Below are positions 16,538-23,680 of a DNA stretch of 43,910 nt, one piece after another. Position 1 is the first letter of the stretch; each line of letters begins with the position of its first letter. The notes beneath the pieces are model-generated. The model searched no databases, was not told the origin of the DNA, and saw only the letters and a list, made by a program, of their open reading frames with translations. Source of the DNA: Massilia sp. ST3 (lineage in GTDB: Bacteria; Pseudomonadota; Gammaproteobacteria; Burkholderiales; Burkholderiaceae_D); NCBI RefSeq assembly GCF_018119405.1, contig NZ_JAGPWC010000040.1, forward strand, positions 1 through 43,910. The letters run 5' to 3'. A program made the translations under genes and the position numbers.

Positions 16538-17281
16538 TCAGGGCGGCGCCGGCGCGCCTTCGCAGCCGCGCTCGCGCGCCGGATTGCAGCTCCGCGCACG
16601 GCCCAGCATGTTGATTTTAATACGCCGGACACCATCGCCGTGAAACAGCGACAGCGTACCCAGCCGTGATGCAGCGCTGTTGGTGTCGCTGCAGCTGCGT
16701 CCGGCGCCATTGTAGGCGATGTACTGCGGCGGCGCCGGGCTGGTGAAGGCGTAGTCGGCCTGCATGCCGTGCGGCAGCGCCGGGTGGACGGCCAGCAGCT
16801 CGTCGTCCGGACCGGGCGCACGGTCGCCGTCGCGGTCGACGAAGACGGTCCAGCCGCGCGTCCAGTCTTCGCCGGCGGCGTCGTTGGGAACCAGCTTGAC
16901 CGTCTCGTTGCGGGCGATGGCCTGGGCGCGCGCGAAGGCGATGGCGCCCGACAGGTCGCCGGCGGCCGAGCGCAGTTGCTGGGCCTGCAACAGGCTGTGC
17001 AGGTTGGGGGCGGCCATGCCGGCGGCGATGGCGGCGATGCCGAGGACGACAGTGAGTTCGGAAAGGGAAAAGCCGCGGTGGCGGCGGCGGGATCCCGGGG
17101 CGCGTGCCGTAGGGTGGACGGCTCGTCCGTCCACGCGGTGATGGTTGGCAGCAAGATCATTCGGCGCGATATCGGAGCCGCCATCTATCACCGCGTGGAC
17201 GGCGGAGCCGTCCACCCTGCGGGTAGTGTTGGCCATCAATTCGGCATGCGCGGCATCGGTGCGGTCACGGAAGTAGCTCAT
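16538..17281 (-). CDS. GspH/FimT-family minor pseudopilin with abnormally long leader
   Basis: A type IV pilin-like protein: the prepilin peptidase site RRRHRG|FSLSELTVVLGIAAIAAG precedes the hydrophobic helix, and a GspH-type globular domain follows (PSDTAGEDWTRGW-like region, FHGDGVRRIKIN near the end). ATG 17281 overlaps the pilE stop as ATGA, suggesting translational coupling, but that gives a leader of about 70 residues where fewer than 25 is normal. Roughly 40 of these residues are encoded by a family A repeat (17107-17225). A GTG at 17134 inside the repeat would give a 21-residue leader and a 198-aa protein. So the start is unresolved: original coupled start with an in-frame insertion, or a new start supplied by the repeat. 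It is last in the pilin cluster and 13 bp before ribD. Confidence 0.8.
   Translation of the reverse strand: MSYFRDRTDAAHAELMANTTRRVDGSAVHAVIDGGSDIAPNDLAANHHRVDGRAVHPTARAPGSRRRHRGFSLSELTVVLGIAAIAAGMAAPNLHSLLQAQQLRSAAGDLSGAIAFARAQAIARNETVKLVPNDAAGEDWTRGWTVFVDRDGDRAPGPDDELLAVHPALPHGMQADYAFTSPAPPQYIAYNGAGRSCSDTNSAASRLGTLSLFHGDGVRRIKINMLGRARSCNPARERGCEGAPAPP
17107..17225. repeat. REPIN-like repeat family A, paired copy 2, within the fimT/gspH-like 5' region
   Basis: Left unit 17107-17137: CGTAGGGT, a GGACGG/CCGTCC hairpin, then ACGCGG. Right unit 17192-17223: CGCGT, the GGACGGC-GGA-GCCGTCC hairpin, then ACCCTGCGGG. The two units are inverted and about 55 bp apart, as in the other paired copies. 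The whole element reads through in the pilin frame without a stop. Confidence 0.85.
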
Positions 17282-17730
17282 GGCCAGCACCTGTCCGACG
17301 TACCATTCGACGCCTGGGCGCCGGTGCTGTCATAGGTCAGCGCGCCGCATTCGGGGTCGGCGAAGCTGCTGTCGACGTTTTCCGTCCCGGGCCGTGCGCG
17401 CAGCTGGATGCATTCCTGGATGGTGCGGCCGGGACAGGCGACACCGTCGAGCTCATATGCGCTGGCAGCCGCGTCACGGCCGAGCCACCACTTGAACAGG
17501 CGCGCGTCCGCGGTATCGGCGTCCGACGAGAAGGCCAGGTAGCTGTGGTGCTGGGCGCGGTACTGTTCCTGGCGCTGCATCAGATCCACCAGCGCCAGCT
17601 GGGCTTCGATGCGCCTGGCCTTGGCCATCTGGCGCGCATACGAGGGATAAGCCACCGCCCCAAGCAGGGCGACGATCGCCAGCACCAGCATCAATTCGAT
17701 CAAGGTAAAACCTCTCGTGCGTCTCGTCAT
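17278..17730 (-). CDS. pilE: PilE-like type IV minor pilin
   Basis: A 150-aa pilin starting MTRRTRGFTLIELMLVLAI: a short leader, prepilin peptidase site G|F, glutamate at +5, then the hydrophobic helix to about residue 35. The globular part has cysteines in VACPGRTIQECIQLR and DPECGAL, and ends TSDRCWP. ATG 17730 is preferred because GGAG lies 6 bases upstream; ATG 17736 is too close to it. It follows pilX by about 11 bp and its stop overlaps the ATG of the next pilin gene. In other betaproteobacteria pilE usually follows pilY1; no pilY1 is present here. It could equally be called a generic PilE-like minor pilin rather than the major one. Confidence 0.87.
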   Translation of the reverse strand: MTRRTRGFTLIELMLVLAIVALLGAVAYPSYARQMAKARRIEAQLALVDLMQRQEQYRAQHHSYLAFSSDADTADARLFKWWLGRDAAASAYELDGVACPGRTIQECIQLRARPGTENVDSSFADPECGALTYDSTGAQASNGTSDRCWP

Positions 17731-17741
17731 CGTCATCTCCC

Positions 17742-18389
17742 CTATTCGCTTGCGGCCATCTCGGCCCAGTTGCCGATCTCGCGCCAGCCGACCCGGCGGC
17801 CGCGCGTTCCCGCCGTGGCGGGCTTGCGGTAATAGGCTTGCACGGCGGCCCGGGTCGCGGGCATGGCGCCGGTGCCGAGCGCGGTGACGCGGTACAGGTG
17901 GTCCGCGCCGGCCGGCGGCATGCGTTCGACCAGGTAGCGTGGCGCCTCGAACGGCAGCCCGCCCTCGCCTTCCGGCATGCTCCGTCCCGTGAATGTGCCG
18001 AAGCGCACGGCCGGTCCCTCGTCGTCGGCCAGCCGCTGCGCGTGTTCCCCGGCATCGTCCTCGGCATCGCACAGGCCGTCATAGGGCCTGCCTCCGGTGC
18101 AGTCTTGCGCAAAGGCGGACGCCAGGCCGGACGCGAAGGCGGCCGCGCGCGCCGATGCCGGATCGTCCCCGCCTTCGATGTCGCGCTCGGCGTCGGCCAG
18201 CGCAGCCTCGGCCATCTGCAAGGCCAGCAGGCGGTCGCGCTCGTGGGCGGCGGCGCGCGCGCCGTACAAGGCGGTGCGGGCGCCGGCCAGGCCCGTCATC
18301 AGCACGGCCAGCATCAGCACCATCGCGGTCAGCAGGGCGGCGCCGCGCTCGTGCGTGCGTGGAGTAAAGGACAGCATGCTCGCGCCCAT
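17742..18389 (-). CDS. pilX: PilX-like type IV pilus assembly protein
   Basis: A 215-aa PilX/PilX_N family protein. After a short leader (HERGAALLTAMVLMLAVLMTGLAG) comes the N-terminal helix, including the ERGAALL motif typical of PilX in place of a classical GFTLIE site. The rest has the acidic DAERDIEGG segment seen after the helix in PilX proteins, and a cysteine pair (QDCTGGRPYDGLC). GAGG lies 5 bases before ATG 18389. The pilW stop is 7 bp upstream, so the two are cotranscribed. It belongs to the minor pilin set that primes pilus assembly and may carry an adhesin; the usual PilY1 partner is missing next door. Confidence 0.85.
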   Translation of the reverse strand: MGASMLSFTPRTHERGAALLTAMVLMLAVLMTGLAGARTALYGARAAAHERDRLLALQMAEAALADAERDIEGGDDPASARAAAFASGLASAFAQDCTGGRPYDGLCDAEDDAGEHAQRLADDEGPAVRFGTFTGRSMPEGEGGLPFEAPRYLVERMPPAGADHLYRVTALGTGAMPATRAAVQAYYRKPATAGTRGRRVGWREIGNWAEMAASE

Positions 18390-18396
18390 CGCGTCC

Positions 18397-19323
18397 TCAC
18401 TCCGGCGCCACCGGCAGCGCCACCGTGGCGCTGTAGACCTTGCGCATGCGCGGCGCCTGCCTGCCCGCCAAGCTCCGTTCGCTCAGCAGCGTGCCGGCAT
18501 CGCCGCCCGCCTGCGTCTGCGCGTGGCCGGGCCCGAACAGCGCGTAGCTGGCGCCCGTTCCGCCATCGATCCGGGGACCGTGCAGGAGCAGCGCCAGCTT
18601 CACCGCCGCCACGCGCTTCCAGTGCGTGCGCCGGTTCAGGTCCTGGGCGCGCTGCGCCGGGGTCGCGCCGTTCAGGACGAGTCCGGCGTCGAGCGCCGCG
18701 AGCGTGGCGGCATTCACGTAGCGCTCGGGCGTTCCGTCGCCGTCGCCATCGAGCCCGTACAGCACCTGGAAGCCGTCGACCTTCCCGGCCACGGCGTCCG
18801 ACGACCAGCTGGTCTTGCCGCGGTACTTGCAGCGCAGCTCCGCCTCGCCCTGCGCGTTGCGCGCCACGTAGAAGATGCTCCAGCCCTCTTCGGCGGCGTG
18901 GACCGGGAAGCCGGCGCAGTCGACGGTGCCGCCGTCGCCGTCCGGCGGCTTGCCGGTGCCGGGAAAGCGCAGCGCCAGCACGTCGCTGCCGTTCACCGCG
19001 TCAGTCATGGGCTTAGCGATGCCCGCGCCGTTACGCGACAGCGAGCGCGCATCCAGGCCGGCAACCCGCGCCGGCAGCGCGGGATCGGGCGCCGTCGACG
19101 CCGCCCAGTCGACATGCGCCGCCTGCCGCACGGCGCGCGCCACCGCGTCCAGCGCGTAGCGCCCGGCCTCGTCCATGTCGGCCGTTTCCACCTGCATCGC
19201 GTGGGCGCGCGTGGCGCCGACCAGCAGCTTGCCGGCGGCAAGCAATACCGCCAGGCCGAGCGTCATCGCCACCATCAGTTCGACCACGGTCAGTCCGCGC
19301 TGCCGGCCGCACCGGCCGCTCAT
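18397..19323 (-). CDS. pilW: PilW-like type IV pilus assembly protein
   Basis: A 308-aa minor pilin. Leader SGRCGRQRG| then LTVVELMVAMTLGLAVLLAAGKLLVG, the N-methylation/hydrophobic segment, with E at +5. The large globular C-domain ends with KVYSATVALP, the segment typically encoding the PilW C-terminus. ATG 19323 overlaps the pilV stop by 4 bp (ATGA), implying coupled translation. Its partners in the priming complex are PilV, PilX and PilE. Confidence 0.86.
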   Translation of the reverse strand: MSGRCGRQRGLTVVELMVAMTLGLAVLLAAGKLLVGATRAHAMQVETADMDEAGRYALDAVARAVRQAAHVDWAASTAPDPALPARVAGLDARSLSRNGAGIAKPMTDAVNGSDVLALRFPGTGKPPDGDGGTVDCAGFPVHAAEEGWSIFYVARNAQGEAELRCKYRGKTSWSSDAVAGKVDGFQVLYGLDGDGDGTPERYVNAATLAALDAGLVLNGATPAQRAQDLNRRTHWKRVAAVKLALLLHGPRIDGGTGASYALFGPGHAQTQAGGDAGTLLSERSLAGRQAPRMRKVYSATVALPVAPE

Positions 19324-19850
19324 TGCGGCACCACCGCCACCAGGCCGGGCGCGTCGTCCAGGCCGATCCAGCCGAGCTTGATGAGGACCGGCGCGCCCGC
19401 TTCCTCGTCGCAGGCCCAGCGGTAGCGGCCCGTGCTCGCGTCCCAGGGCGCGCCGTCGCGGCAGACGGCGATCCGGCCGCCGGGGAAGGATGCGTACACG
19501 GCCTGCTTGGTTTCATGCAGGTCGAAGGCGGCCAGGCGCAGCGGATCGCAGTGGCCTGCTCCGTAGCAGGATGCCGGCGCGGCGCCGGGCGCGCCGTCGA
19601 GCATGGCGTCGTAGTCGAGCGCAAGATAGGGATTGGACGCATCCGGCAGCGTGGCGACAGCCGCATTGGCGCGCATGCGCGCGGCCAGCGACGCGGCCAG
19701 CTGCGCCGCCTCGGACATCAGGGCCGACTGCTGGCGCGTGCGCTGGGCCGCCAGCTGGGCCGCGCCGGCGCCGAGCACGCCGACGGCCAGCACGAACAGC
19801 GCCACCAGCACTTCGATGAGCGTGAAACCGCTTTCTGGATACCCCCGCAT
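19320..19850 (-). CDS. pilV: PilV-like type IV pilus modification protein
   Basis: A 176-aa minor pilin, first gene of the pilin group. It starts MRGYPESGFTLIEVLVALFVLAVGVLGAG, with a classical prepilin cleavage site, E at +5, and the long PilV-type helix followed by AAQRTRQQSALMSEAAQLAASLAARMRAN, the conserved PilV linker. The C-terminus has the cysteine pairs CYGAGHC and CRDG...WAC. GAGGGCGGC precedes ATG 19850. The gene starts 147 bp downstream of nrdR with a dyad (19876-19892) in the gap. FimU is not visible. Confidence 0.88.
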   Translation of the reverse strand: MRGYPESGFTLIEVLVALFVLAVGVLGAGAAQLAAQRTRQQSALMSEAAQLAASLAARMRANAAVATLPDASNPYLALDYDAMLDGAPGAAPASCYGAGHCDPLRLAAFDLHETKQAVYASFPGGRIAVCRDGAPWDASTGRYRWACDEEAGAPVLIKLGWIGLDDAPGLVAVVPQ

Positions 19851-19875
19851 GCCGCCCTCTTCCCTGACGATACGC

Positions 19876-19892
19876 CATCACGCGGCGCGTGA
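19876..19892. promoter_or_regulatory. Dyad upstream of pilV
   Basis: ATCACGC-GGC-GCGTGAT, with outer CGCC and GGCG also partly mirrored. It lies about 26 bp before the pilV start, between the pilin operon and nrdR. It could be an operator or a hairpin. I found no good promoter around it. Confidence 0.4.
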
Positions 19893-19996
19893 TACGGCGA
19901 GGTGTAAAGGTAGCAGCCGTGAACGGGCCGGCCATGAGCTGGCCTAAGCCCTGGCGGCGGATTTTGGGGAACTAAACGGCGAGGAAGTGAAGCGGC

Positions 19997-20455
19997 TTAT
20001 TTGCGCGGGTGGCCCACTTCGTCCAGCGCTTCCTGGAACTCGTCCAGGTCTTCGAAGTTCTTGTAGACGGAGGCGAAGCGAATATAGGCGATCTTGTCCA
20101 GGCGCTTGAGCTCCTGCATCACCAGTTCGCCCACGTAGCCGGTGTCGACTTCGCGCCGGCCGCTGGTGAGCAGCTTTTCCTCGATCGAGGCGACGGCGGT
20201 GTCGATGGCTTCGGCCGCGACGGGACGCTTGCGCAGCGCCAGCATCAGGCTGCCGCGCAGCTTGCTCGATTCGAACTCGGTGCGGCTGCCGTTCTTCTTG
20301 ACGATGATCGGCATCGACAGCTCGATCCGCTCGTAGGTCGTGAAGCGCTTGTCGCACTTGGTGCAGCGGCGCCGGCGCCGGATGGAATCCCCCTCCTCCG
20401 ATACGCGGGTATCGAGGACCTGGGTGTCTTCATGCTGGCAGAAGGGACATTTCAT
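19997..20455 (-). CDS. nrdR: Transcriptional repressor NrdR
   Basis: Represses ribonucleotide reductase operons through NrdR boxes and senses ATP/dATP. The protein is 152 aa from ATG 20455, beginning MKCPFC as the family does. The zinc finger uses C3, C6, C31 and C34 ([18 protein letters not shown]). The ATP-cone domain spans about 49-139 ([22 protein letters not shown]...[13 protein letters not shown]). An upstream in-frame start at 20473 adds only MNPPGA and is not needed. It lies 50 bp after glyA, separated by a perfect 21-bp stem-loop without a T tract. Confidence 0.97.
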   Translation of the reverse strand: MKCPFCQHEDTQVLDTRVSEEGDSIRRRRRCTKCDKRFTTYERIELSMPIIVKKNGSRTEFESSKLRGSLMLALRKRPVAAEAIDTAVASIEEKLLTSGRREVDTGYVGELVMQELKRLDKIAYIRFASVYKNFEDLDEFQEALDEVGHPRK

Positions 20456-20474
20456 GGCGCCGGGTGGGTTCAAG

Positions 20475-20495
20475 GGGACCGGCAGTGCCGGTCCC
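20475..20495. repeat. Perfect stem-loop between glyA and nrdR
   Basis: GGGACCGGCA and TGCCGGTCCC flank a single G. No T run follows on the minus strand, so it is a stem-loop in the glyA-nrdR mRNA (stability or processing element, or weak terminator) rather than a canonical terminator. Confidence 0.65.
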
Positions 20496-20505
20496 TGTCA
20501 GGCTG

Positions 20506-21753
20506 TCAGGCCGCGTAGACCGGGTACTTGTCGGTCAGCTGCTTGACTTCGCCCTTGACGCGCTCGATGGTCGCGGCGTCGTGCGGGTTGTCCAGCACGT
20601 CGGCGATCAGGTTGCCCACCTTGACCGCGTCTTCTTCCTTGAAGCCGCGGGTGGTGAAGGCCGGGCTGCCCAGGCGGATGCCCGAGGTGACGAAGGGCTT
20701 CTGCGGGTCGTTCGGGATGCCGTTCTTGTTGCAGGTCATGTGTGCCTGGCCCAGGATGGCTTCCGCTTCCTTGCCGGTCAGGCCCTTGGCGCGCAGGTCC
20801 ACCAGCATCACGTGCGACTGGGTGGTGCCCGAGACGATGCGCAGGCCGCGCGCGGTCAGGGTATCGGCCAGCGCCTTGGCGTTCTTGACCACCTGCTGCT
20901 GGTAGGCCTTGAACTCGGGCGACTGCGCTTCCTTGAAGGCCACGGCCTTGCCGGCGATGACGTGCATCAGCGGACCGCCCTGGATGCCCGGGAAGATCGC
21001 CGAGTTGATGGCCTTCTCGTGCTCGGCCTTCATCAGGATGATGCCGCCGCGCGGGCCGCGCAGCGACTTGTGGGTGGTCGAGGTGACGAAGTCGGCGTGC
21101 GGCACCGGGTTCGGGTATTCGCCGGCGGCGATCAGGCCCGCGTAGTGGGCCATGTCGACCATGAAGTAGGCGCCGATTTCCTTGGCGATGCGTGCGAAGC
21201 GCTCGAAGTCGATGCGCAGCGAGAACGCCGAGGCGCCCGCGATGATCATCTTCGGCTTGTGCTCGCGCGCCAGGCGCTCCATTTGTTCGTAGTCGATGTC
21301 TTCTTCCGCGGTCAGGCCGTAGGAAACGACGTTGAACCACTTGCCCGACATGTTCAGGGCCATGCCGTGGGTCAGGTGGCCGCCTTCGGCCAGCGACATG
21401 CCCATGATGGTGTCGCCCGGCTTGAGCATGGCGAAGAACACGCCCTGGTTGGCTTGCGAGCCCGAGTTCGGCTGCACGTTGGCGGCTTCCGCGCCGAAGA
21501 TCTGCTTCAGGCGGTCGATGGCCAGCTGCTCGACGACGTCGACGTACTCGCAGCCGCCGTAGTAGCGCTTGCCCGGGTAGCCTTCGGCGTATTTATTGGT
21601 CAGCTGCGAACCCTGCGCCTCCATCACGGCCGGCGAGGTATAGTTTTCGGACGCGATCAGTTCGATGTGGTCCTGCTGGCGAACGTTTTCCTTCTTGATG
21701 GCATCCCACAGTTCCGGGTCGATGTTGGCGAGCGTATGGTCTTTTGCAAACAT
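20506..21753 (-). CDS. glyA: Serine hydroxymethyltransferase
   Basis: PLP enzyme interconverting serine plus tetrahydrofolate with glycine plus 5,10-methylene-THF, the main one-carbon source for purines and thymidylate. The protein is 415 aa. Visible motifs: [10 protein letters not shown] (31-40), [22 protein letters not shown], and the PLP-lysine segment [14 protein letters not shown] with K229. ATG 21753 (MFAKDH) has GGAG 6 bases upstream; the 4-residue longer frame upstream is not favoured. The ZTP riboswitch at 21868-21988 lies in its leader, tying expression to purine/folate status. nrdR follows. Confidence 0.98.
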   Translation of the reverse strand: MFAKDHTLANIDPELWDAIKKENVRQQDHIELIASENYTSPAVMEAQGSQLTNKYAEGYPGKRYYGGCEYVDVVEQLAIDRLKQIFGAEAANVQPNSGSQANQGVFFAMLKPGDTIMGMSLAEGGHLTHGMALNMSGKWFNVVSYGLTAEEDIDYEQMERLAREHKPKMIIAGASAFSLRIDFERFARIAKEIGAYFMVDMAHYAGLIAAGEYPNPVPHADFVTSTTHKSLRGPRGGIILMKAEHEKAINSAIFPGIQGGPLMHVIAGKAVAFKEAQSPEFKAYQQQVVKNAKALADTLTARGLRIVSGTTQSHVMLVDLRAKGLTGKEAEAILGQAHMTCNKNGIPNDPQKPFVTSGIRLGSPAFTTRGFKEEDAVKVGNLIADVLDNPHDAATIERVKGEVKQLTDKYPVYAA

Positions 21754-21867
21754 GTAAAACTCCAATCGATAGTAAACCAGGCAACGGCAGCGTTGAGGCG
21801 TGGGCGGGAGCCGACATAAACGAACGGGCGTCCGCGCGGGTTCCCGCGCTTCATGCGCGTACCAGTT

Positions 21868-21988
21868 GCAGGCTGCCCAGGCGAACGGCGAAATGACGTC
21901 TCAGGTTCCCCGGTGGGGCTCCACCTTGCCGTGCGCAGAGCCCGAGGCTGCGGCGCGCGGTGTTTCGCCAGTTACGAGAGACGTAGGG
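21868..21988 (-). ncRNA. ZTP riboswitch (pfl motif) in the glyA leader
   Basis: The minus strand has the pfl/ZTP landmarks in order: CGUAACUGGCGAAAC (21976-21962), the hairpin GGUGG-AGCC-CCACC followed by GGGGAACC (about 21925-21904), and CGCCGUUCGCCUGGGCAGCC (21890-21871). P1 can form from ACGUCUC (21983-21977) with GAGACGU (21902-21896). GGCGAA (21969-21964) can pair with UUCGCC (21892-21887), which is not nested with P1, giving the expected pseudoknot. glyA is a known target of this class, which responds to ZTP/ZMP accumulating when 10-formyl-THF is short. Downstream, a GC hairpin at 21849-21834 and a TTCGTTT stretch may form the expression platform. Boundaries are approximate. Confidence 0.87.
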
Positions 21989-21995
21989 ACTCCAG

Positions 21996-22025
21996 ATTGT
22001 ATGTGATCTGCCCCCCTTAGGGCAA
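21996..22025 (-). promoter_or_regulatory. Promoter of the ZTP riboswitch-glyA transcript
   Basis: TTGCCC (22025-22020) and TACAAT (22001-21996) with an 18-bp spacer on the minus strand. The predicted start near 21989 is just before the P1 helix of the riboswitch. Confidence 0.7.
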
Positions 22026-22152
22026 GGAAACTGCTGTCGTCCTGGCAAGCCGGAGCAAAGGAGGAACGAAAGGGGAGCGCCAGCGGGAGCATGGTCGTTT
22101 CGTCTACAATGTCCCGGTCACCTTCGAAATAAACTTCGCTTCGGGATCCACC

Positions 22153-22902
22153 ATGATCGTATTCATCACCGGCGCCTCGGCCGGCTTCGGCGCCGAAATG
22201 GCGCGCACCTTCGCCCGTAACGGCCACCGCGTCGTGCTCGCCGCCCGCCGCGCCGAGCGGATCGCCGACCTGGCCGGCGAACTGGGCGACGCCGCCCTGC
22301 CCCTGACCCTGGACGTGACCAGCCGCGCCTCGATCGAGGCCGCGCTCGCCTCGCTGCCGGAAGACTGGCGCGCCATCGACGTGCTGGTCAACAATGCCGG
22401 CCTGGCCCTGAATACCCTGCCGGCGCACCAGGTGCCGCTGGAAGACTGGGAAACCATGATCGCCACCAACTGCCAGGGCCTGGTGAGCATGACCCGCGCC
22501 GTGCTGCCGGGCATGGTCGAGCGCGGCAGCGGCCTGGTGATCAACCTCGGCTCGGTGGCCGGGCATTACCCCTACCCGGGCGGCAACGTGTACGGCGCCA
22601 CCAAGGCCTTCGTCGAGCAGTTCACGCTCAACCTGCGCGCCGACCTGGTCGGCACGGGCGTGCGCGCCACCAACCTGGCGCCGGGCCTGTGCGGCGGCAC
22701 CGAATTCTCGAACGTGCGCTTCAAGGGCGACGACGCGGCCGCGGCCAAGGTCTACGAAGGCACGACCCCGCTGACGGCCAAGGACATCGCCGAGACCGCG
22801 TACTGGATCGCGACCCTGCCCCCGCACATCAACGTCAACCTGATCGAACTGATGCCGACCTGCCAGGGCTTCTCGCCCTTCGCCATCAAGCGCAGCACCT
22901 GA
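22153..22902 (+). CDS. ydfG: NADP-dependent 3-hydroxy acid dehydrogenase YdfG (SDR family)
   Basis: A 249-aa short-chain dehydrogenase closely resembling E. coli YdfG, which reduces malonic semialdehyde and oxidises L-allo-threonine and serine. Visible: the dinucleotide motif TGASAGFG (6-13), NNAG (80-83), catalytic S134 and Y147-x3-K151 in GGNVYGATKAFVEQF, and the YdfG-specific GGTEFSNVRFKGDD. R32/R33 after the second strand fit NADP preference. A TACAAT at 22105-22110 may be the -10; no good -35 was found. It is divergent from glyA. A family A repeat and a terminator follow it. Confidence 0.93.
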   Translation: MIVFITGASAGFGAEMARTFARNGHRVVLAARRAERIADLAGELGDAALPLTLDVTSRASIEAALASLPEDWRAIDVLVNNAGLALNTLPAHQVPLEDWETMIATNCQGLVSMTRAVLPGMVERGSGLVINLGSVAGHYPYPGGNVYGATKAFVEQFTLNLRADLVGTGVRATNLAPGLCGGTEFSNVRFKGDDAAAAKVYEGTTPLTAKDIAETAYWIATLPPHINVNLIELMPTCQGFSPFAIKRST

Positions 22903-22916
22903 GGCTTGCATCCTGC

Positions 22917-23026
22917 CCGTAGGGTCGGCAGCTGCGCTGCCGACGCGGTGATCCCTGCGCGGCAAAGCGCATACCAGCGGCACACACTGCTTGAACGCGT
23001 CGGCGGCACAGCCGCCAACCCTGCCC
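22917..23026. repeat. REPIN-like repeat family A, paired copy 3
   Basis: Left unit 22917-22947: CGTAGGGT, a CGGCAGC/GCTGCCG hairpin, ACGCGG. Right unit 22994-23022: CGCGT, a GGCGGC/GCCGCC hairpin, AACCCTGC. It lies between ydfG and the Tol-Pal operon. Confidence 0.85.
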
Positions 23027-23129
23027 CCGTAGAGATACCGTTTGTAACGAGCGCAGGACAGTTGTGAGAAAGTGTTACAGTAATTGGCCTTCTTGCACTA
23101 TTTCACGTCTACTTAGCGGCGCTATGCAT

Positions 23130-23158
23130 GCCTGATGGGAACAGGCAGGCGGTTTTTT
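23130..23158 (+). terminator. Probable terminator upstream of the Tol-Pal operon
   Basis: GCCTG and CAGGC close a 7-nt loop, then AGGCGG and six T. The stem is short, so the call is moderate. It would end readthrough from ydfG. Confidence 0.55.
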
Positions 23159-23167
23159 GCCGTTTAA

Positions 23168-23209
23168 TGTACGGCACCGTACATAGGACGGTCGGAAATC
23201 GCGTAAAAT
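23168..23209 (+). promoter_or_regulatory. Promoter/operator region of ybgC-tol-pal
   Basis: A 16-bp palindrome TGTACGGCACCGTACA (23168-23183; 7-bp arms) lies about 20 bp before a TAAAAT (23204-23209), overlapping the place of a -35 box. The -35 itself is poor, so activation or repression through the palindrome is plausible. The predicted start near 23216 leaves a very short leader before ATG 23228. Confidence 0.55.
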
Positions 23210-23227
23210 GTTTCCTATTTACACTTA

Positions 23228-23644
23228 ATGGCAGGGGAAATGCCTTCAGCTTTTGACTGGCCAGTCCGGGTCTATTACGAAGACACCGACGCCGGTGGTA
23301 TCGTGTTTTACGCTAACTACCTGAAGTTCTTCGAACGCGCGCGCACGGAATGGCTGCGCGCGACCGGCGTTCAGCAGCAGGCGCTGCTCGACGCCGAGGG
23401 CACCGCCTTCGTGGTCAAGAGCGCCAGCCTTGACTATCACGCGCCCGCCCGTCTCGACGACGAACTGACCATCCGCACCAGCGTCGAAAAGCTCGGCCGC
23501 GCCTCGGTCCAGTTCGCGCAGCAGGCCTGGCGCGGCGATACGCTCCTGACCAGCGCCAGCGTGAAAGTCGGCTGCGTCGACCTGGCCACCATGCGTCCCC
23601 GTTCCCTGCCCGGCGACGTGGCTGATAAAATGCGCGGCGCATAG
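23228..23644 (+). CDS. ybgC: Tol-Pal-associated acyl-CoA thioesterase YbgC
   Basis: A 138-aa hotdog-fold thioesterase, first gene of the Tol-Pal operon. The active-site region VYYEDTDAGGIVFYANYLKF has the catalytic Asp (DTDAGG); the histidine found in E. coli YbgC (VVYHASY) is Tyr here (VFYANY), a change I associate with other betaproteobacteria. Start: ATG 23228 has no ribosome site but suits the short leader; ATG 23240 (MPSAFDWPVRV) has AGGGG 2-3 bases upstream and is a fair alternative. It precedes tolQ by 36 bp. It is thought to act on acyl groups at the membrane, probably linked to phospholipid metabolism. Confidence 0.93.
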   Translation: MAGEMPSAFDWPVRVYYEDTDAGGIVFYANYLKFFERARTEWLRATGVQQQALLDAEGTAFVVKSASLDYHAPARLDDELTIRTSVEKLGRASVQFAQQAWRGDTLLTSASVKVGCVDLATMRPRSLPGDVADKMRGA

Positions 23645-23680
23645 CGCCCTGCCTGACCAAACAAACAACTATTGCTACCG

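Noticed and set aside
15388..17184. RibD extended to 598 codons (upstream fusion)
   Set aside because: The extension overlaps the pilin genes in another frame and is Ser/Pro/Arg-rich; the GTG at 16524 has a ribosome site.
21868..21988. 6S RNA as the identity of the conserved leader
   Set aside because: The pseudoknot pairings, the ACUGGCG and GCCUGGGC blocks and the position directly before glyA fit the ZTP class better.
21851..22048. Small 65-codon ORF upstream of glyA (minus)
   Set aside because: It coincides with the ZTP riboswitch; its apparent protein sequence is explained by the conserved RNA blocks.
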